In this document: piece by piece, positions 30,833 through 43,606 of the stretch | Position numbering within the stretch: the first letter of the stretch is position 1 | Layout: each line of letters starts with the position of its first letter | Assembly: GCA_024699855.1 (NCBI GenBank) | Contig: JAMPIQ010000002.1 | Location: 2,046,001 to 2,110,000 of the forward strand | From: Aphelenchoides besseyi | Taxonomy: Eukaryota > Nematoda > Chromadorea > Rhabditida > Aphelenchoididae | DNA: 64,000 bases | Direction: 5' to 3' | Program-made: the position numbers and the translations under genes | Notes under the pieces: generated by a model | Seen by the model: the letters and a program-made list of their open reading frames with translations, nothing else | What the model was told of the DNA's origin: nothing | Databases searched by the model: none

Positions 30833-31918
30833 CCCTCTAAAATAATTGAGTAACGTCTGTTTGTCTGTTTGTGTCCTGAGATCGACCGATTTTGTGCACA
30901 TTTATTCTGAAATGGGCTGTCTCCATTCACTTATGCTAATTTGTTGGTGTTTGTGTGCAAAGAAGCGGTCGTGAGAAGAAATGAGTGGTGATTGGAATCG
31001 GAAAACGAAAATCATTGTCATTGTTGGTTGTGTTTTTTGTCGAAGTTTTCAGTGATCGTTCAATCAATTTTTGCTTGACGTTATGCGTTTCCCTATTTCA
31101 AATCACAAAGACTTTTATGCGTTATATCCAGTTTCTCGGCGATCGAGTTAAAATGATTGGTCGCGTTTCTATCAGTGAAAGTTCAGAAACTCGAGGATCA
31201 TAATGCGTCGCTCTTCGAGTTCGAACTTCAATTGGAAGGTGGAAACGTTGAAGTTGTGACTTGGGATGAAATGGCATGCGATTTTGGTAAGTTGGGTTTA
31301 CATGCAAGCAATGTAAGTTTTGAGAATGCGCTCCATTATAACATACTTTGTTGTAGGTACTTCTTATCGCAATGACCGGATTAATTTCGTATTCTCAAAT
31401 TCGCTTCAGTCGCGCTCCGCTTCACAAACAGTTGAAAATGTGCGAAAGGCTATTAAGCGTTGAAGTTCAAGGCAACATTGAAGTCTGGAATGGAAGCGAA
31501 GAGAAGCAGCAGTACGTCAAGACCACTTTGGCACAATGAAATGAGTTGCCGAACAAGATCCAATTGGTGAATTTCTAGTTAAATTGTCATTACGGTATTT
31601 ATTGTTTGCAGAATTGGACGTACTTTTCTGATGAAGATTATTCCACGAATGATGACGATTCGCAAGTTTGAATCGGCGATAATGGGCTGTAATGTTATCA
31701 ACGGCATGTTGTCAAAACGGTTGAAAATTGAGTTCGAATATTTTTGCGTCGGTAGCTGAGATGGACAAGAATGATGCGGCGGCAGTCAAGACACAGTTTT
31801 GCGATCATGGTAAGTCTTATCCGAGAGAACGACTTCCTTTATTTCAACGTTAGTGGTTTGATCTGGCGATTGGATCAACTCGCGCCATGCACCCAAAATT
31901 TCCAGGACTCCATCGAGC
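30833..31918 (+). repeat. Repeat unit A', downstream of Helitron 2, cut by the gap
   Basis: Nearly identical to 21186-22265 in the same orientation, including the promoter module (30871-30940) and the OB-fold-like exon (LFEFELQLEGGNVEVVTWDEMA). It ends at the scaffold gap, so its true extent is unknown. Confidence 0.8.
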
Positions 31919-32018
31919 NNNNNNNNNNNNNNNNNNNNNNNNNNNNNNNNNNNNNNNNNNNNNNNNNNNNNNNNNNNNNNNNNNNNNNNNNNNNNNNNNN
32001 NNNNNNNNNNNNNNNNNN
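31919..32018. other. Scaffold gap of 100 N
   Basis: Exactly 100 unknown bases, the conventional size for a gap of unknown length. It falls inside a repeated unit, so linkage between the Helitron cluster and the genes to the right depends on scaffolding. Confidence 0.95.
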
Positions 32019-32133
32019 TTATGAATAAGATCAAGTATTCTTGTAACCGCAAACTTTCCTTTCCATCAAATAAAACCCCATTTCAGTTTGGAAATCCAGT
32101 TTATTCCTGTGAAACCTATACAATGTGTGTTGA

Positions 32134-32474
32134 TTAACAATTACGAGCGAACAGTTGCGACCAAAAGGATTTGTCTGCGCACCAAGAGGTTTTTATCGGC
32201 GTGTAAATTTTGGTATCCAATTCGACTTCATAGCATTCGGGACATTGAAGCAATGAATCCGTGTCCTTGACATACGCTCGAGCCACGAGTATAATGACGA
32301 TCAGAATCAAGAGCAAAGCAAAGAGAATATACGTGAGCCAGAAGTTGGTTTTGCGACGAAGAAAAACAACCACCGGCAAACTACGTTGAATTCCTGAAAA
32401 CGTGAGGACACGTTATAAACAATCGGCTTACCTGCAGTCAAAGGGAACAGCGGTCTTAACGTTTTAAAGTTCAT
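32134..32474 (-). CDS. Small single-pass membrane protein, unknown
   Basis: Two exons (32474-32432 and 32393-32134) joined across a 38-nt intron give a protein of about 100 aa. A basic N-terminus precedes one transmembrane helix (FWLTYILFALLLILIVIILVA) and a C-terminal domain with CPECYEVEL and two later Cys. The family is not recognised. It is the first gene after the gap; no frame problem is visible. Confidence 0.55.
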
Positions 32475-33243
32475 TTGGTTTTATATTATTGGAAAATCGA
32501 CTGCAACAGAATCCACGTGTAGATCGGTTGGCGCCAGAGAACGACAAATCCGGTCAAGATAATGAAGAAGCGTCGGACACGAATCTCCGGAAGCAGACGT
32601 GTAGTTAGAATCAGATATCTCCCTCTTCACTCGAAGCTCTTTTCGGTTGTTTCATGTCATCGCAGGTTCAACTCACTTTTAAAGTGGGACATAAATGTAA
32701 CTTGTTATTATAAAGCTTCAATTAAACTTCGTGAGTCAATTCACAGGACGAGTAAAGACACCGATAGTGTGATTTGCAAGGAGTGTAATCCCTCTCGTAA
32801 ACGCTGTCAACGGGAATTGTACTCGAATGTGCACTCAAGAAATAAATAGTTGGTATTCAAGAGGTGCAGTGTTAATGAATTGCATCATAATGCCTAAGTA
32901 CGAGACTTCGTTTTGCTTTCAACAACATTTTGGTGACCTTCCAGATGCCCATCGAGAATACATCTGAACAAAATCACAAATTTATGAGATCAGAACGGAA
33001 AATTACAACAAATACGAGTACCGAATTAACTACAAAACTTAATGGAACGAGCTTGGTGTGCGTAAAAGTGTTCATTTGGATTTAAAACGACGGCGGAAGA
33101 ATGTTCGCATTTCCTCGCTACGATCTCCACTCGAGGGTTATAAATGGAAGAAATGGATTTTGGAAGGACGTTTGATGTGCGTTTCATGACAAAACAGCGG
33201 CGGTAACAGAGATAGAAGATGATGACCAATCGATTAGATACGT
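32475..33243. other. Intergenic, no convincing gene
   Basis: Short open frames occur on both strands but none has splice structure or recognisable content. Contains the 3' flank of the FLP gene. Confidence 0.5.
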
Positions 33244-34223
33244 TCAACCGAATCTGAAAACCAACAACCTTTGATTAAAAGTCGGATGGAGGCTAACCGA
33301 ATAGCGGCGGGTTTTCGCTTCTCCATGGCGTAGACGGAATCAGCATCAACGGGAATCAAGTCCATCGGCATCGCGTCCGAAGCTCCGGCCGATCGTTTGC
33401 CGAAACGCATGTACGCGGATTTTCGTTTTCCGAATCGCATGTACGCGCTCTTTCGCTTCTCCATCGACGCACCGTCATCGACTTCGCCATTCATCTCTGC
33501 CGGAACGAACTCTTCCAATCCGGCTGATCGTTTTCCGAAGCTACAAACCTGATGATTAGATGAAGCTCTTGACTTCAAATTACCGCATATAGGCGCTCTT
33601 GCGTTTCTCCATTGCCATTCCATCATCAAAGTCGGGAGCCGATCGCCCGAATCGCATGTAGGCAGATTTTCGTTTTTGCATGTCAGTCACTAAACAAGTC
33701 AACTGGTTAATTGTTCTGACGACGATTCTCGGAATTGAACTTTTCATTTCAACTGCTCGCAAAACTGAACTTTTTGGAACCCATCAAATCGAATTAAACG
33801 AAAAAAGTCTTTTGAAGCATAACAAGTGGCTTTGATGGCCACGTTTCAACCAACAACTCTTCGAACGTTGTTCTACGAGCTGAATCGTGAACATGAAACG
33901 AACTTTGCTTCTTCATCTCAGATTCGTACAACCAGCTTCCTTCACGCATTGAACTCATTTTGTAGTTCAAACAAAGTAGCCAACGAAATCAAAGCGATAT
34001 GTTTACATTTGTACGTTTACGTCTCAATGGAAGAAATGTTTCGGGTTTCAAAGCCAAAATAGAAATTTGGTCGAAGGTTTGTCCATAGGTCAAAACGTTC
34101 TGGCCACTTACATTGAGAGCAGCCCTCCAGTGCTGGGAATTGATCGCACAACGATCCGTTGGCTTGCGCCAAAACGATCACAGTGCCGAAGAGAGCGACA
34201 ACGAGCAACAACAATTGATTCAT
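33244..34223 (-). CDS. flp-6: FMRFamide-like neuropeptide precursor, flp-6 type
   Basis: Secreted prepropeptide of 156 aa. Exons 34223-34112, 33689-33584, 33540-33298 and 33253-33244 join in frame across introns of 422, 43 and 44 nt. Exon 1 gives a signal peptide (MNQLLLLVVALFGTVIVLAQ) and a short Cys-containing spacer. Then four copies of KSAYMRFG follow, each preceded by KR and followed by KR or R, separated by acidic spacers such as SAPDFDDGMAME. KSAYMRFamide is the flp-6 peptide of Caenorhabditis. The last exon has only ten bases and finishes a fifth, different peptide, KPAAIRFG, directly before the stop. Gly is the amidation donor. In nematodes these peptides are released by neurons and act on GPCRs. 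The upstream stretch is long and gene-free. Confidence 0.9.
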
Positions 34224-37200
34224 TTTTGTAGCCGAACAAAGGTCAGAACTGCGCAGTTTGTGCCGTTAACAACGACGGAAGTCCCGTAGTTTGTTTTCTG
34301 TAACAAAACGTTAGAAATTGTAGGTCCACGGCGAGAACACGAAACTCAAACGATACACGGAATACTAATGAGAAAACTTCAAACTTTCAGTTCTTTGAAG
34401 CGACCGGAGATGGAAATACGAGCAAGTAATTAATCGCCTGACTTGAGTTCGAATAGATTCCTGAAGACCTTTAGTTCCGTTTATTGGTCTTTTGAATCTC
34501 ACGCTTAATTTACAAGTCGCTGGTGACGAGGGTCGTATTGAAGCCCCATAGGTTGAAGGAAATAAATAAACAAAATGCACTCGAACTGACTTCTTCTGTT
34601 CGCCGGAAGTCTGGTGTTTCAAACTCTTCACACACACCAGCATCCTCACTAATTGAATATCAATAGTAGGCTGGGGTTTTTTTCAACTCAGCGTTCCGAT
34701 AATGACAACGCTAATAACTTCCGACAATCTTTTAACCTCCGCAGTTCTCCAAATTTGTCATCCAAAGGTCTCCACAGTTTTTGAATCTCGTCATGGATCT
34801 TCAGCTCCGAAACGGTCGAAATGCAAATTGACAACCATGTTCTTCATAATTCGATTTCAGTTGGAAAGAAGGCGGAGTCTGAATTCAGAAGACCATGTGG
34901 TTTACAACAAACCGTTGGGAATATCAAAGGGCCGTGACATTTCGACCGCAAAATTTTTTCTTCTGAAGAAGATACCGTACAACTTTGAAGATATTGCACG
35001 TGAGCAAAACAACCATCGTTCTTTTGCCTTTCAAAAATAGTGTTAACATTAAGACAGAAATCGAATTGATAACACAAAACTTGTGACCGTTTTATCGCAT
35101 TCTTGGTAGTCATTCCATATGCAAATAATTCAATTTAGAACATAAGGACACTGGAAACGCGTGATTCACAAAACTCAAACCCTATCTAGCATCCACAGAA
35201 ACAGTCTGCAATGAAATCGAGTTGACTACAAACTTTGAACGTTCACGACAAACCCAAATGTGGCACATTAAACACAACTCCTAATATCCATAAAATCTTG
35301 AGTGCACCAACACACAGCTCATTGTTCTCGACGTGATATGAACAAGTAAACAGAATCGTCAGATGAGGAAATTTCTGCGAACTCCAAAACGTTTTCTCAC
35401 GTTCTGAACGTTCCCACAAACTGAACAATCGAATGCCAACTTCCACCAGACATCAAAAATTCTCTCCGTTAAGCCGGACAACGACTTTCGTTGCATTTCT
35501 TTCAAAGCGAACAAAACACTTTCGATCATTGGGCTCATTCGTATGAAACTCAAAATCGTGAGAACTCGACACGCAACTTGGAAACCCACGCGATGTCTAA
35601 TGGAAACCAAAATTTCAACTTTTACTTCAATCCACTGAAGCTTTTGCTCATGAAGCTGATCTTCCCATCTTACAGTTGAAATCCCCATCAAAACTATCAT
35701 ATTGAAAGGCTTCTTGCACTTTCTACATCAAGCACACTGATTGAATCATAGAAAACGTCATTTACCGGTCGCTTAAGTTGATAAACGTGAAGCCACAGAG
35801 TTTTGAAGAACCGAAAGTGAAAAACGAATATCCCGTAGAGATTCCATCGTTACACTCGCGATGTCCAACAGCGTTTATGATTTCGGGCCAAAAGAGGAGA
35901 CTTAAGCTCAGAATTTTGTTTGCACTCGACTGATGGCAATTTTGACTTCAAGCAAAAACACTTAAAAGATCTCTACGCCTCTGCTTCTCGTCAACCCAAA
36001 TAAAACTACCCACGATTGTTTGAACATCAAGAAGCATCGTGACTATAGAGAAACAGCGGTGTGAGGCCCCTCGAGCCTTCCGTTCAATTTTACGCTCAAC
36101 CACCATCAACCAATCAATGGACACAATTTCCGGTAACAAGCGGCGTCATCGTTTGACAGAAATGGAAACTCAACGGCTGCCAATTGCCGGGTAAACAAAT
36201 TTGCGCAATTTCGAAAACTTTCCTGACCACAGACAGTTTTCGGATTCCGAACGATTTCTGATTGTTTGAAGGCAAAAACATCCGATGAAACAAACCAGAA
36301 AGTTAATTTGTTTTCGACGTGGATTTCGAATTCACAGTCACGATGACAAGCGAGCAAAAACGGAAAGGCCTGCAATCGACGTCCACTCATCAACAATGAA
36401 TGGCATTGAAAATGGTCAACAATCCACGTTTCGTAGTCAGCGACTTCGGACCGTGACGAGTGAAAAACAGAAGTTCATTTGTACGAAAACTGCTCACGGA
36501 AAATCAGCTGCTTTCTAAGTGAACGGTCAGTTCGTAAACAACTTGAAAGCTTCGATGAGCTTCACTGAGAAGTTTGTTTGTTGTTCCGGATGTTTTTCTC
36601 GACTCAAGGGAGCGAATAGAAGGAAGAGATTCCGAATTTAAACGCCAAACCAAACCTAAATTTCCGCTCCAGTGAGCGACGGTGTCATCTGCATTCGTTC
36701 GAAGAACAATTGGCGGTGAGTTTGGGCCAAAAACACGGAAATTGATAATCTCAGTAACCAGTTCCTTGGAATCCTTTTTATTCGGAGTCCACCTGAACGC
36801 GCAGATGTTGTTTACAATCAAAACAAATGTCACTGACTGTACGGTATCAAGACCTTTGTCTTTAATGTCTGCCCTGAATTATTGCGCAGATGTCCGAATA
36901 GACCTTAGTGCGAACCCAGAAACTGAAATAACCGAAGAGTCATCCTAACAAGTTTTTGAATGAACAGGTGAACTGAATGTCTGAAGCCATCTGCTTCGTT
37001 TATAGAACATAAGCACTTTAAAGCGTCTGTCCGTTTAAAGAAAATGGAAAACAGAACAAAACATCTGTCGACAAAAACAGAAAATTTGATTCTAAATCAG
37101 AAGATATAGCTAGGGTAAGAGGATGAGCAGAATACTAGGGTCAAGAGCTGTCGTTTCTTAACCACTTAAACTTCACTAAGCAAAACAAATTCCCCGACAA

Positions 37201-40200
37201 ACTGCTTTGTTACCGTCTTCATTGTCTTTGTGCAATGAGTTGTAAATACGATGGTCGGAAACAGTTGTACAAGTGTAAATCCACTTCTTAACCTCGTCCA
37301 CCGTATTCAAGCACAGTCGCAAAAACCACCGCCGTTCGACTCAACAAACCGCCCGACTGAATTCCTTCCGAACGGGATGAAGAGTCCATTCTTAACATCC
37401 CAAGCCACGCCCACATTTTGTTTGAAGAAAGCGAATAGCTCCTAACATAAGGTTTGAATCAAGTGTCGTCATTTTTATTTGTCAGAATCAAACGGCACAT
37501 TGTTTGTTGGCTTACGAGCTTTGAAGAAAACGAACTTTGCAGCAGAAGCATTCTCCGTGAAGATTCGATTAGACTCAAGCGACCATCATCTCGAACAGGA
37601 ATACCGTACAGGCAATCGACAAAGTACAGGGGCAAAACGAAGCAAAAGATTGAAAGAAAATTGAGAAGTTAAAAATTGAAGTGGCCGCAGAATTGAAATG
37701 ACGGATCGCTCTTTGTTCTTCCGGTTTGCCTGAACCAGAAGGTTGACTGGCTCTTGAAATTGGATTTTCTGTGCATCTTCAAATGCCATCAAGCGTACGA
37801 TATTGCAAAATGACTGACGTTTCCTATTTGGCCAACAAACTCAAAACACAAAATTTCTGGTTTAAACCATCGATCAATTGAAGTGACGTCCAATTCAAGC
37901 AGCACGTCATTGTTTTTGGAACTTGATTGCTTTCGAAAACAAGTACGATAAGATTGCAGTGAACGGAAAGTCCAGAATTTGAGGATTGAAACTGTAGAGT
38001 TAATTGCCATTTGAATCAGAATGCAAAAGTAGCTGAAGGCTAATAGTAAAAATATCAGGAAAAACGGTGGTAATTGCCCCGTTTTGAGGATCATCTGTTA
38101 ATTGTTGTACCAAAAGCACGAGTTGATCGAAAAGGTCAACGTCCAGAAATCTGTTCAGAAGTTAGAGTTCTTGGATTCATAAACGTGCGATTGAGCGAAA
38201 CAGTTAATCCACAGTATCTTTTCATCTAAGAATTTTTCGAATGTTTTTGAATCGATGGCAAGAAACCTACGAAATGAGATTTGTTTCTTTTGTCGGTGAA
38301 TGAGACTCAAAGTTGTGAAATGTTTCTCGGATGAGCCGCAACAAAGCGATTATGTCGCTTTGATTCACGCAATGTCTCACAATTCAAAAGAAGCCAACTA
38401 ATCAAGCGATGAAATCGAAAACAGACGTCTTAGTGAAAATTAAGCAGGAAGTTCTGAATCCAACTAAACGGGTAAACAACCAACAAAAGAGAAACATTTG
38501 AAAAGAAGTACCGTATGATGACCGGGATTAATTGAAGAACTGCGGGTCTACTTAAGGAGCAGGTAATCTGTCTTATCTCTTCTGTCCCATCAACTTTAAA
38601 GGTCTGAAAATGTCTTTGATTGATAGAGCTGAAAAGCAAATGGTATGAAGTGATTTCCTTTTGAATCACACTGCTAACATGTGGCTATTTTTGTTATCGA
38701 GAACATTTCTCGTATTCCGATCTCAAAGATCGTCGAGTAATTAAAAACTGCTATTTAGCTGAGGCCAATAGTTGAGCGTCATAATCCTTTTGGTCACATT
38801 TGTTGGACTGTTCTTCAAAAGAACACTTGTATTCGAGAAGTTTGTTCTTATCTTCGCTCAGAACTTGATTTTTGCGAGGTCCTAATCTTAGTCGACAGAT
38901 TCTCCGAGCAGAAGTTGAGTTTGCTTTCACGTTTCTTGCTCTTCAATGTCACGTACAATCATTTAACTAAAGTCGAAGAACAGAAAGATTAGTCGACAAG
39001 ATACTGAGAAGTAAGTCCCTGGTGTATGTTCTTTCTGATTTCTAGCTAATCAAAGAGATGAGCCCGAAGCAGCTAGGCAGTTTAATGGTCAATAACCAGA
39101 AGTTGGACAACATTTCCATTACAGTAACGGGTTTTTGTTGTTTGTCTTCGCCTTCAAACGCCGTCCACGAAATTGAAATTTCTGTTGGAGTCAAGAAGGC
39201 ACTCGAAGAGCGTCTACGAGATTACTTTTGTCTTCTCAATACTCGAATTTTGAAGGCAAATGAAATTAACCGCAGACTAACTGTACAAGAGCAGAATAAA
39301 CGTTTAAACCAATTGGATTACGACACAACTTGGCCCTCGAAATACGTTGAAAACCCGGTCGGATTTCAAGACACAAACTGCAATTTGCATTTCAATTTCC
39401 GCCCTTGCTGTTTGATCGTTGCAGAGCTTGAAACCGGAGATCTCAACAAGGAAATCGTCGGAAAATATCCTCGGGTTCAAACAGAAACTGGCACCAATTA
39501 ATCAAACGGACCGCATTGAAGTGCGCACCAAAAAACACGTGAAGTCAAAGATTGTGATTTACGCCCTAAGGTCGGTGGAAACCGAGAACAAGCGCTGTGA
39601 TTAATCACCGTAGACATGGAGACTTAAAATGAACAAAATTCCCGAATTGACTCTCAAGACGTTTTGTGGATAGACTTCCGAAAACGAATCGCCGTGTTGT
39701 CTTATTCAGATCGCTAATCTAACACAAACACGGAAATGAAGATTAGAAGCAGTTTCAAAGACTATAACGTTGAGGACAATTGACGATTCCAATCGTTAAT
39801 CCGAAACTGCAAGTTAATCTCATCGTATTTGTCACAAGGAACATCATCTCGAAGATTCTTTTGCACTTAAGCGGATCACATGACTTCGCCTTCAAATTGC
39901 AAAGGACTGTTAGCTTCAATTTCATCTGTTGCTTCTAGGACGACGATCTGTATTGAGAACGACTATCAAGTCTTAAAAACGGTGTTTAAGTTTACGCAAC
40001 AATCTAAACGTCAATTTGAAGTTAACGATGTGGGCGAACAAACAAATTGAACTCGACAGTCGTGATTGACGTTCTGTTTACTTTTACGACAATTGAATGG
40101 ACGTTTAGACACAAGTTCAAAACAGGTGCATTCAAAGTTTACTGCGAGAATACGATAACAAACGTTTTTGTGTCATTTGAACACAAATATTTCGAAAACT

Positions 40201-40278
40201 AAAGAACGTTTATTAAACTACGCTAAGCGCTTTAAACAAAAGTTACAATTAGAAGTTAAATGATTCTAGTCAATGAGC
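34224..40278. other. 6-kb stretch without convincing genes
   Basis: Only short frames; the longest (39058-39501, 147 codons) has no recognisable content. Sequence is moderately AT rich with many AAAC/GTTT and TTCGAA-like words. It lies upstream of the neuropeptide gene and may hold neuronal regulatory DNA; an inverted repeat is at 38342-38362. Undetected small-exon genes or ncRNAs are possible. Confidence 0.4.
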
Positions 40279-40992
40279 TTATTTAGCTGGAATAGCAAGC
40301 CTCGATGGTCCACAATCCAGGAATCCGAATCTATGAACGTGAATGATCGTGAAAGACTTGAACTCACTTCTTCTTTTCGGCTTTGAGTTCATTCACTCGT
40401 TGCTGGAGGACCGTAACTCTGGCTCTCAATTGCTCGATCTTCGAGTTGCATCTCGACTTACTCGATTTCCTTTGCTTCGTCTCACAATGCTCTAGTTCAC
40501 TACAAACACATTTCTGTAGAGACACAGAGAACTTACGCTTTCAAACGCTGGTTCTCATGATACGCTTCTTTGAGTTTCGACATCAGTTGGTAATAGAACG
40601 ATCACTAAAATTGTCTGCTCCAAAAATCTACGCCACAACTCACTTTCTTGACTATTGAGTTGTTGAGAAGGTCTTCTTGGGAAGCTTGATATTTCCATAT
40701 CTTGTAGAGATCAAGAAGACGTTCAATCGTCTCCAAGCGTCTGCCACTGAAATATGAAATAAAAGCATTCAAATCGTTCAACTTACTCTTCTTTTTTCTT
40801 GCTGTTCTTCAGAATCGATTTGGTCTGTAGAATCGGAACCGGCGAACCGAACGAAGTCGACAGACGATTCGGCTTCTTCGTGGCTTTAGCTGAAGGTGAA
40901 AGCTGTGGACCAATCGGAAACAGCGACTCCAATTGAACAGAATTGACAGTCGCATGAGCGAGAACCACAGGAACCGGCAACATTCTGTTCAT
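40279..40992 (-). CDS. Coiled-coil protein, unknown function
   Basis: Exon 1 (from 40992, MNRMLPVPVVLAHATVN) is basic and Ser/Pro rich and ends KSILKNSKKK. Next comes GRRLETIERLLDLYKIWKYQ, then MSKLKEAYHENQRLKAELEH, then IEQLRARVTVLQQRVNELKAEKKK, and the end FGFLDCGPSRLAIPAK. The helical parts have heptad-like Leu spacing. Introns with GTAAGT/GTGAGT donors are clear at four places, but the junction near 40610 leaves a TGA between the second and third exons, so one splice site is misread or mutated there. No family is assigned. Confidence 0.5.
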
Positions 40993-41270
40993 CTTCTCAA
41001 CGTCAGAAAACAAACAGAAAACAAAATTGGGCGGCAAAAACCAATTTCGAAGGTCAATTCTTTCCGAGTTGTTGCGTGTCGACTGTCCATCGTTTAATGG
41101 ATTGCAAAGAGATGTTTGTAGCATCTTAAACACCCGACTTGATTGCAGTGTTTAATGTGGTGTTTGTACTCAACTACTCATAGAATAGGAACTTCCAACA
41201 AGCAAATATATTCACAAACAATCCTATACATTTTAACAAAAACAAGAACCTAATTTGAAGATCATTCGAA

Positions 41271-42575
41271 CTATTTGTCCAAAGCAATTTGTTTGGCCAT
41301 TTCACGGTAATTCGTCCACTTCTCAGCGACGAGCCAAAGACGATTTCGAAGCTCTTTATCTTCGCACCACTGATTCCATTGCTGTGGTTCGCGTTCACGA
41401 CTGGAAACTTTCTTCATTCGTTGAATTGTGGGATCAAACTCACTTGAAGAATACTTTCGATTGACCTTCAACTTCCGGATCAGCAGCAGCGTACATGATT
41501 GGACGAGTGGCTTTTTCGACTCGTCGTTCACCCATGATGAAACCGACAACTTTGACAATCCAACGACTCAAAAAGAAGTTTTGATAACTCAGTCGGCTGG
41601 TTAAGTTCGTGCGTGTTCGTCCCGGATCGGTCATTATGACGGAGATATTCGATCCTTTGAGTCGTTCAGCCAACTCGTACGCGAACATCGCAGTCGCCAA
41701 TTTGGTCCACTTGTATCGTTCGTAGCTATCGAATTTACGATTCTCGTCTTCACTATTCAAATTTTCGAGATCAATGGACGGTCTGAATGACACGCATACA
41801 ATTGTCTCGAGCTATTGCTTACACTTTGTTGATGACATTTGTGTTAACGAAAACGATTCGCGATTTGTGTGGTTGTTGAAGAAGTTTGGGCAAAAGAAGA
41901 CCGGTGAGAAGGAAGGTGCCCAGGTAGTTCGTTGCCAACATATTTTCAATTCCCTACAAACCAATTCATTCGCACTCTCAAATCGAACTAACCATCTTCG
42001 TTACTTCTCGCTTTCCGTCCATTGTAGCCGCGTTGTTGATCAGGCCGTCGATTCGATCCAACGCAAATTTGCCTAACGAACAAGTTTATACTCTGAACTT
42101 GTATTCTTACCAGCAGTGACTTTGGCAACGAACTCTTTGATGCTCTCGAAATCACTTAAATCGCATGTTCGACAGAAAACTTGTTTGTTTTTGGTTGCAA
42201 GCACGATGTTTCGACGAACTTCAATGCACTTCGTTCGATTTCGACAAGCCATGATCACACGTGCATTTCGTTTAGCCAACTCCTCAGTCGTTGCCTAGAC
42301 ATCTCGTCGTCAACAGAATGAAATTTGCGTTTACTTTTCCTATTCCCGACGTTGCTCCAGTGACGATGTAGGTTCGACCAGCAAGATCTTCGGGAAGTTC
42401 GTATTTTTTCCCGGACGCTGTCATGCTAAACAACCAGTCAATGAATAAGGAGAAAACGAGCCACTTACTCAATGAAGTTGTAGGCTCCATAAGCAACAGC
42501 AAAACCCGAAAACAACTGAACCCATCCATTCTTTGCCGCTTCGGATAGCCGTTGAAGAACAACACTACGCACCAT
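41271..42575 (-). CDS. Short-chain dehydrogenase/reductase, retinol dehydrogenase-like
   Basis: NAD(P)-dependent oxidoreductase of the SDR family, RDH/WWOX-like branch. About six exons with short introns. The N-terminal segment (VQLFSGFAVAYGAYNF) is hydrophobic and may anchor it in the membrane. Motifs in order: TGATSGIGK (cofactor binding), ACRNRTKC, CDLSDFESIKEF, LINNAA, the active site YERYKWTKLA (Tyr and Lys of YxxxK) and MTDPGRTRTNL. The C-terminus ends MAKQIALDK. Retinoids, steroids or lipid carbonyls are possible substrates; the sequence does not choose. All key residues are present. Confidence 0.85.
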
Positions 42576-42837
42576 GTCTTTGAATGCACTCAATAAACAC
42601 ACAATTGTTCATTCAGATATATGCAATCCCCGTATTCGTAACAGTCCTTTCGATTCCCGTTCAATCGCTCCCAACAACCGTTTATTCGCAGTTAACACAA
42701 TTACACAGACGAAACAGTCTAATACCCATAAGGCAGAGGAATAAATAGCAGACGAGTTGACACACAAAAAGACTAAATTCATTGTCAAACAAACTTAATT
42801 TATGCGACTATAGAAACAATGTACCTGGACAAATAAA

Positions 42838-43606
42838 TTAAACCAATTTTTTGGCCTCAAAGAATCCTCGAAGATGACGCATTTGCCAGAAACCGGCCAC
42901 AACCAGAACCAACGTTTGTGCAATCGACCACCACAACACTCGGGAGTTCGTCGACTCACTGGTCAGACGGAAACGTTCTTCCCGATATCTGAAGAAACAA
43001 TATCAAACAAAGTACTCGGCGCTTTCTTTACCGTTGATAGTTTTGCTCCTTGGTGATTTGCTCGACTTGATCCAAAAGCTGACGAATTCGCAGTTGAAGT
43101 TCGTTCAATTTGTCTTTGGCCGCAACCTGTGCGTAATCTTGAGCGTGTTCGCCGACCTGAAACCTCGAAATCAGTTGAGATAATCACACTCTTGATCTCA
43201 CTTGAAGATCCAAATGGACGCGAAGTTGGGCACCGCTGAACCAGGCACTCGAATTCGAATACAAACAAATCAGATGTTCTCCGGGAGTGTGCGAAGTGAA
43301 CGTGAAACGGCCTTCGCTCGTGTAAAGTTTCGACAAAATAACCTGAAAACTAGTGAACAACAATCGCAAAATGGTTCTCACTTTCTCATCCGGATCCTTG
43401 ACTTCGACGTGCATTCCAATGTTCGGATAGTCGCCGTAGCCTTTGGTGTTCGGGTCGTAGAGTTGAACCTTGTAGTTGCCGATGACCATCGTTTCGTCGG
43501 GAATCTCTTCGATGAAACATTTTCGTTCGGTCTCGGCGATGTGAAAATACAACGAAGAAGTTGGAGCGACCAGAAGACCCAAGAAGAACAAAAGTCTCGT
43601 TAACAT
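42838..43606 (-). CDS. tmed-4: p24 cargo receptor, TMED4/TMED9 type
   Basis: ER-Golgi cargo receptor of the emp24/GP25L/p24 family. Four exons: signal peptide ([20 protein letters not shown]), GOLD domain with two Cys ([10 protein letters not shown] and [10 protein letters not shown]), a coiled-coil segment ([22 protein letters not shown]), one transmembrane helix ([19 protein letters not shown]) and a cytosolic tail with paired aromatics and a C-terminal KKLV retrieval signal. The tail [14 protein letters not shown] is that of the alpha subfamily (TMED4/9), so orthology to worm tmed-4 is likely but not tested. It is divergent from the next gene, 290 bp away. Confidence 0.9.

Noticed and set aside
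39058..39501. 147-codon plus-strand open frame in the gene-poor stretch
   Set aside because: No domain, signal peptide, splice structure or neighbour support; a frame of this length can occur by chance in 6 kb.
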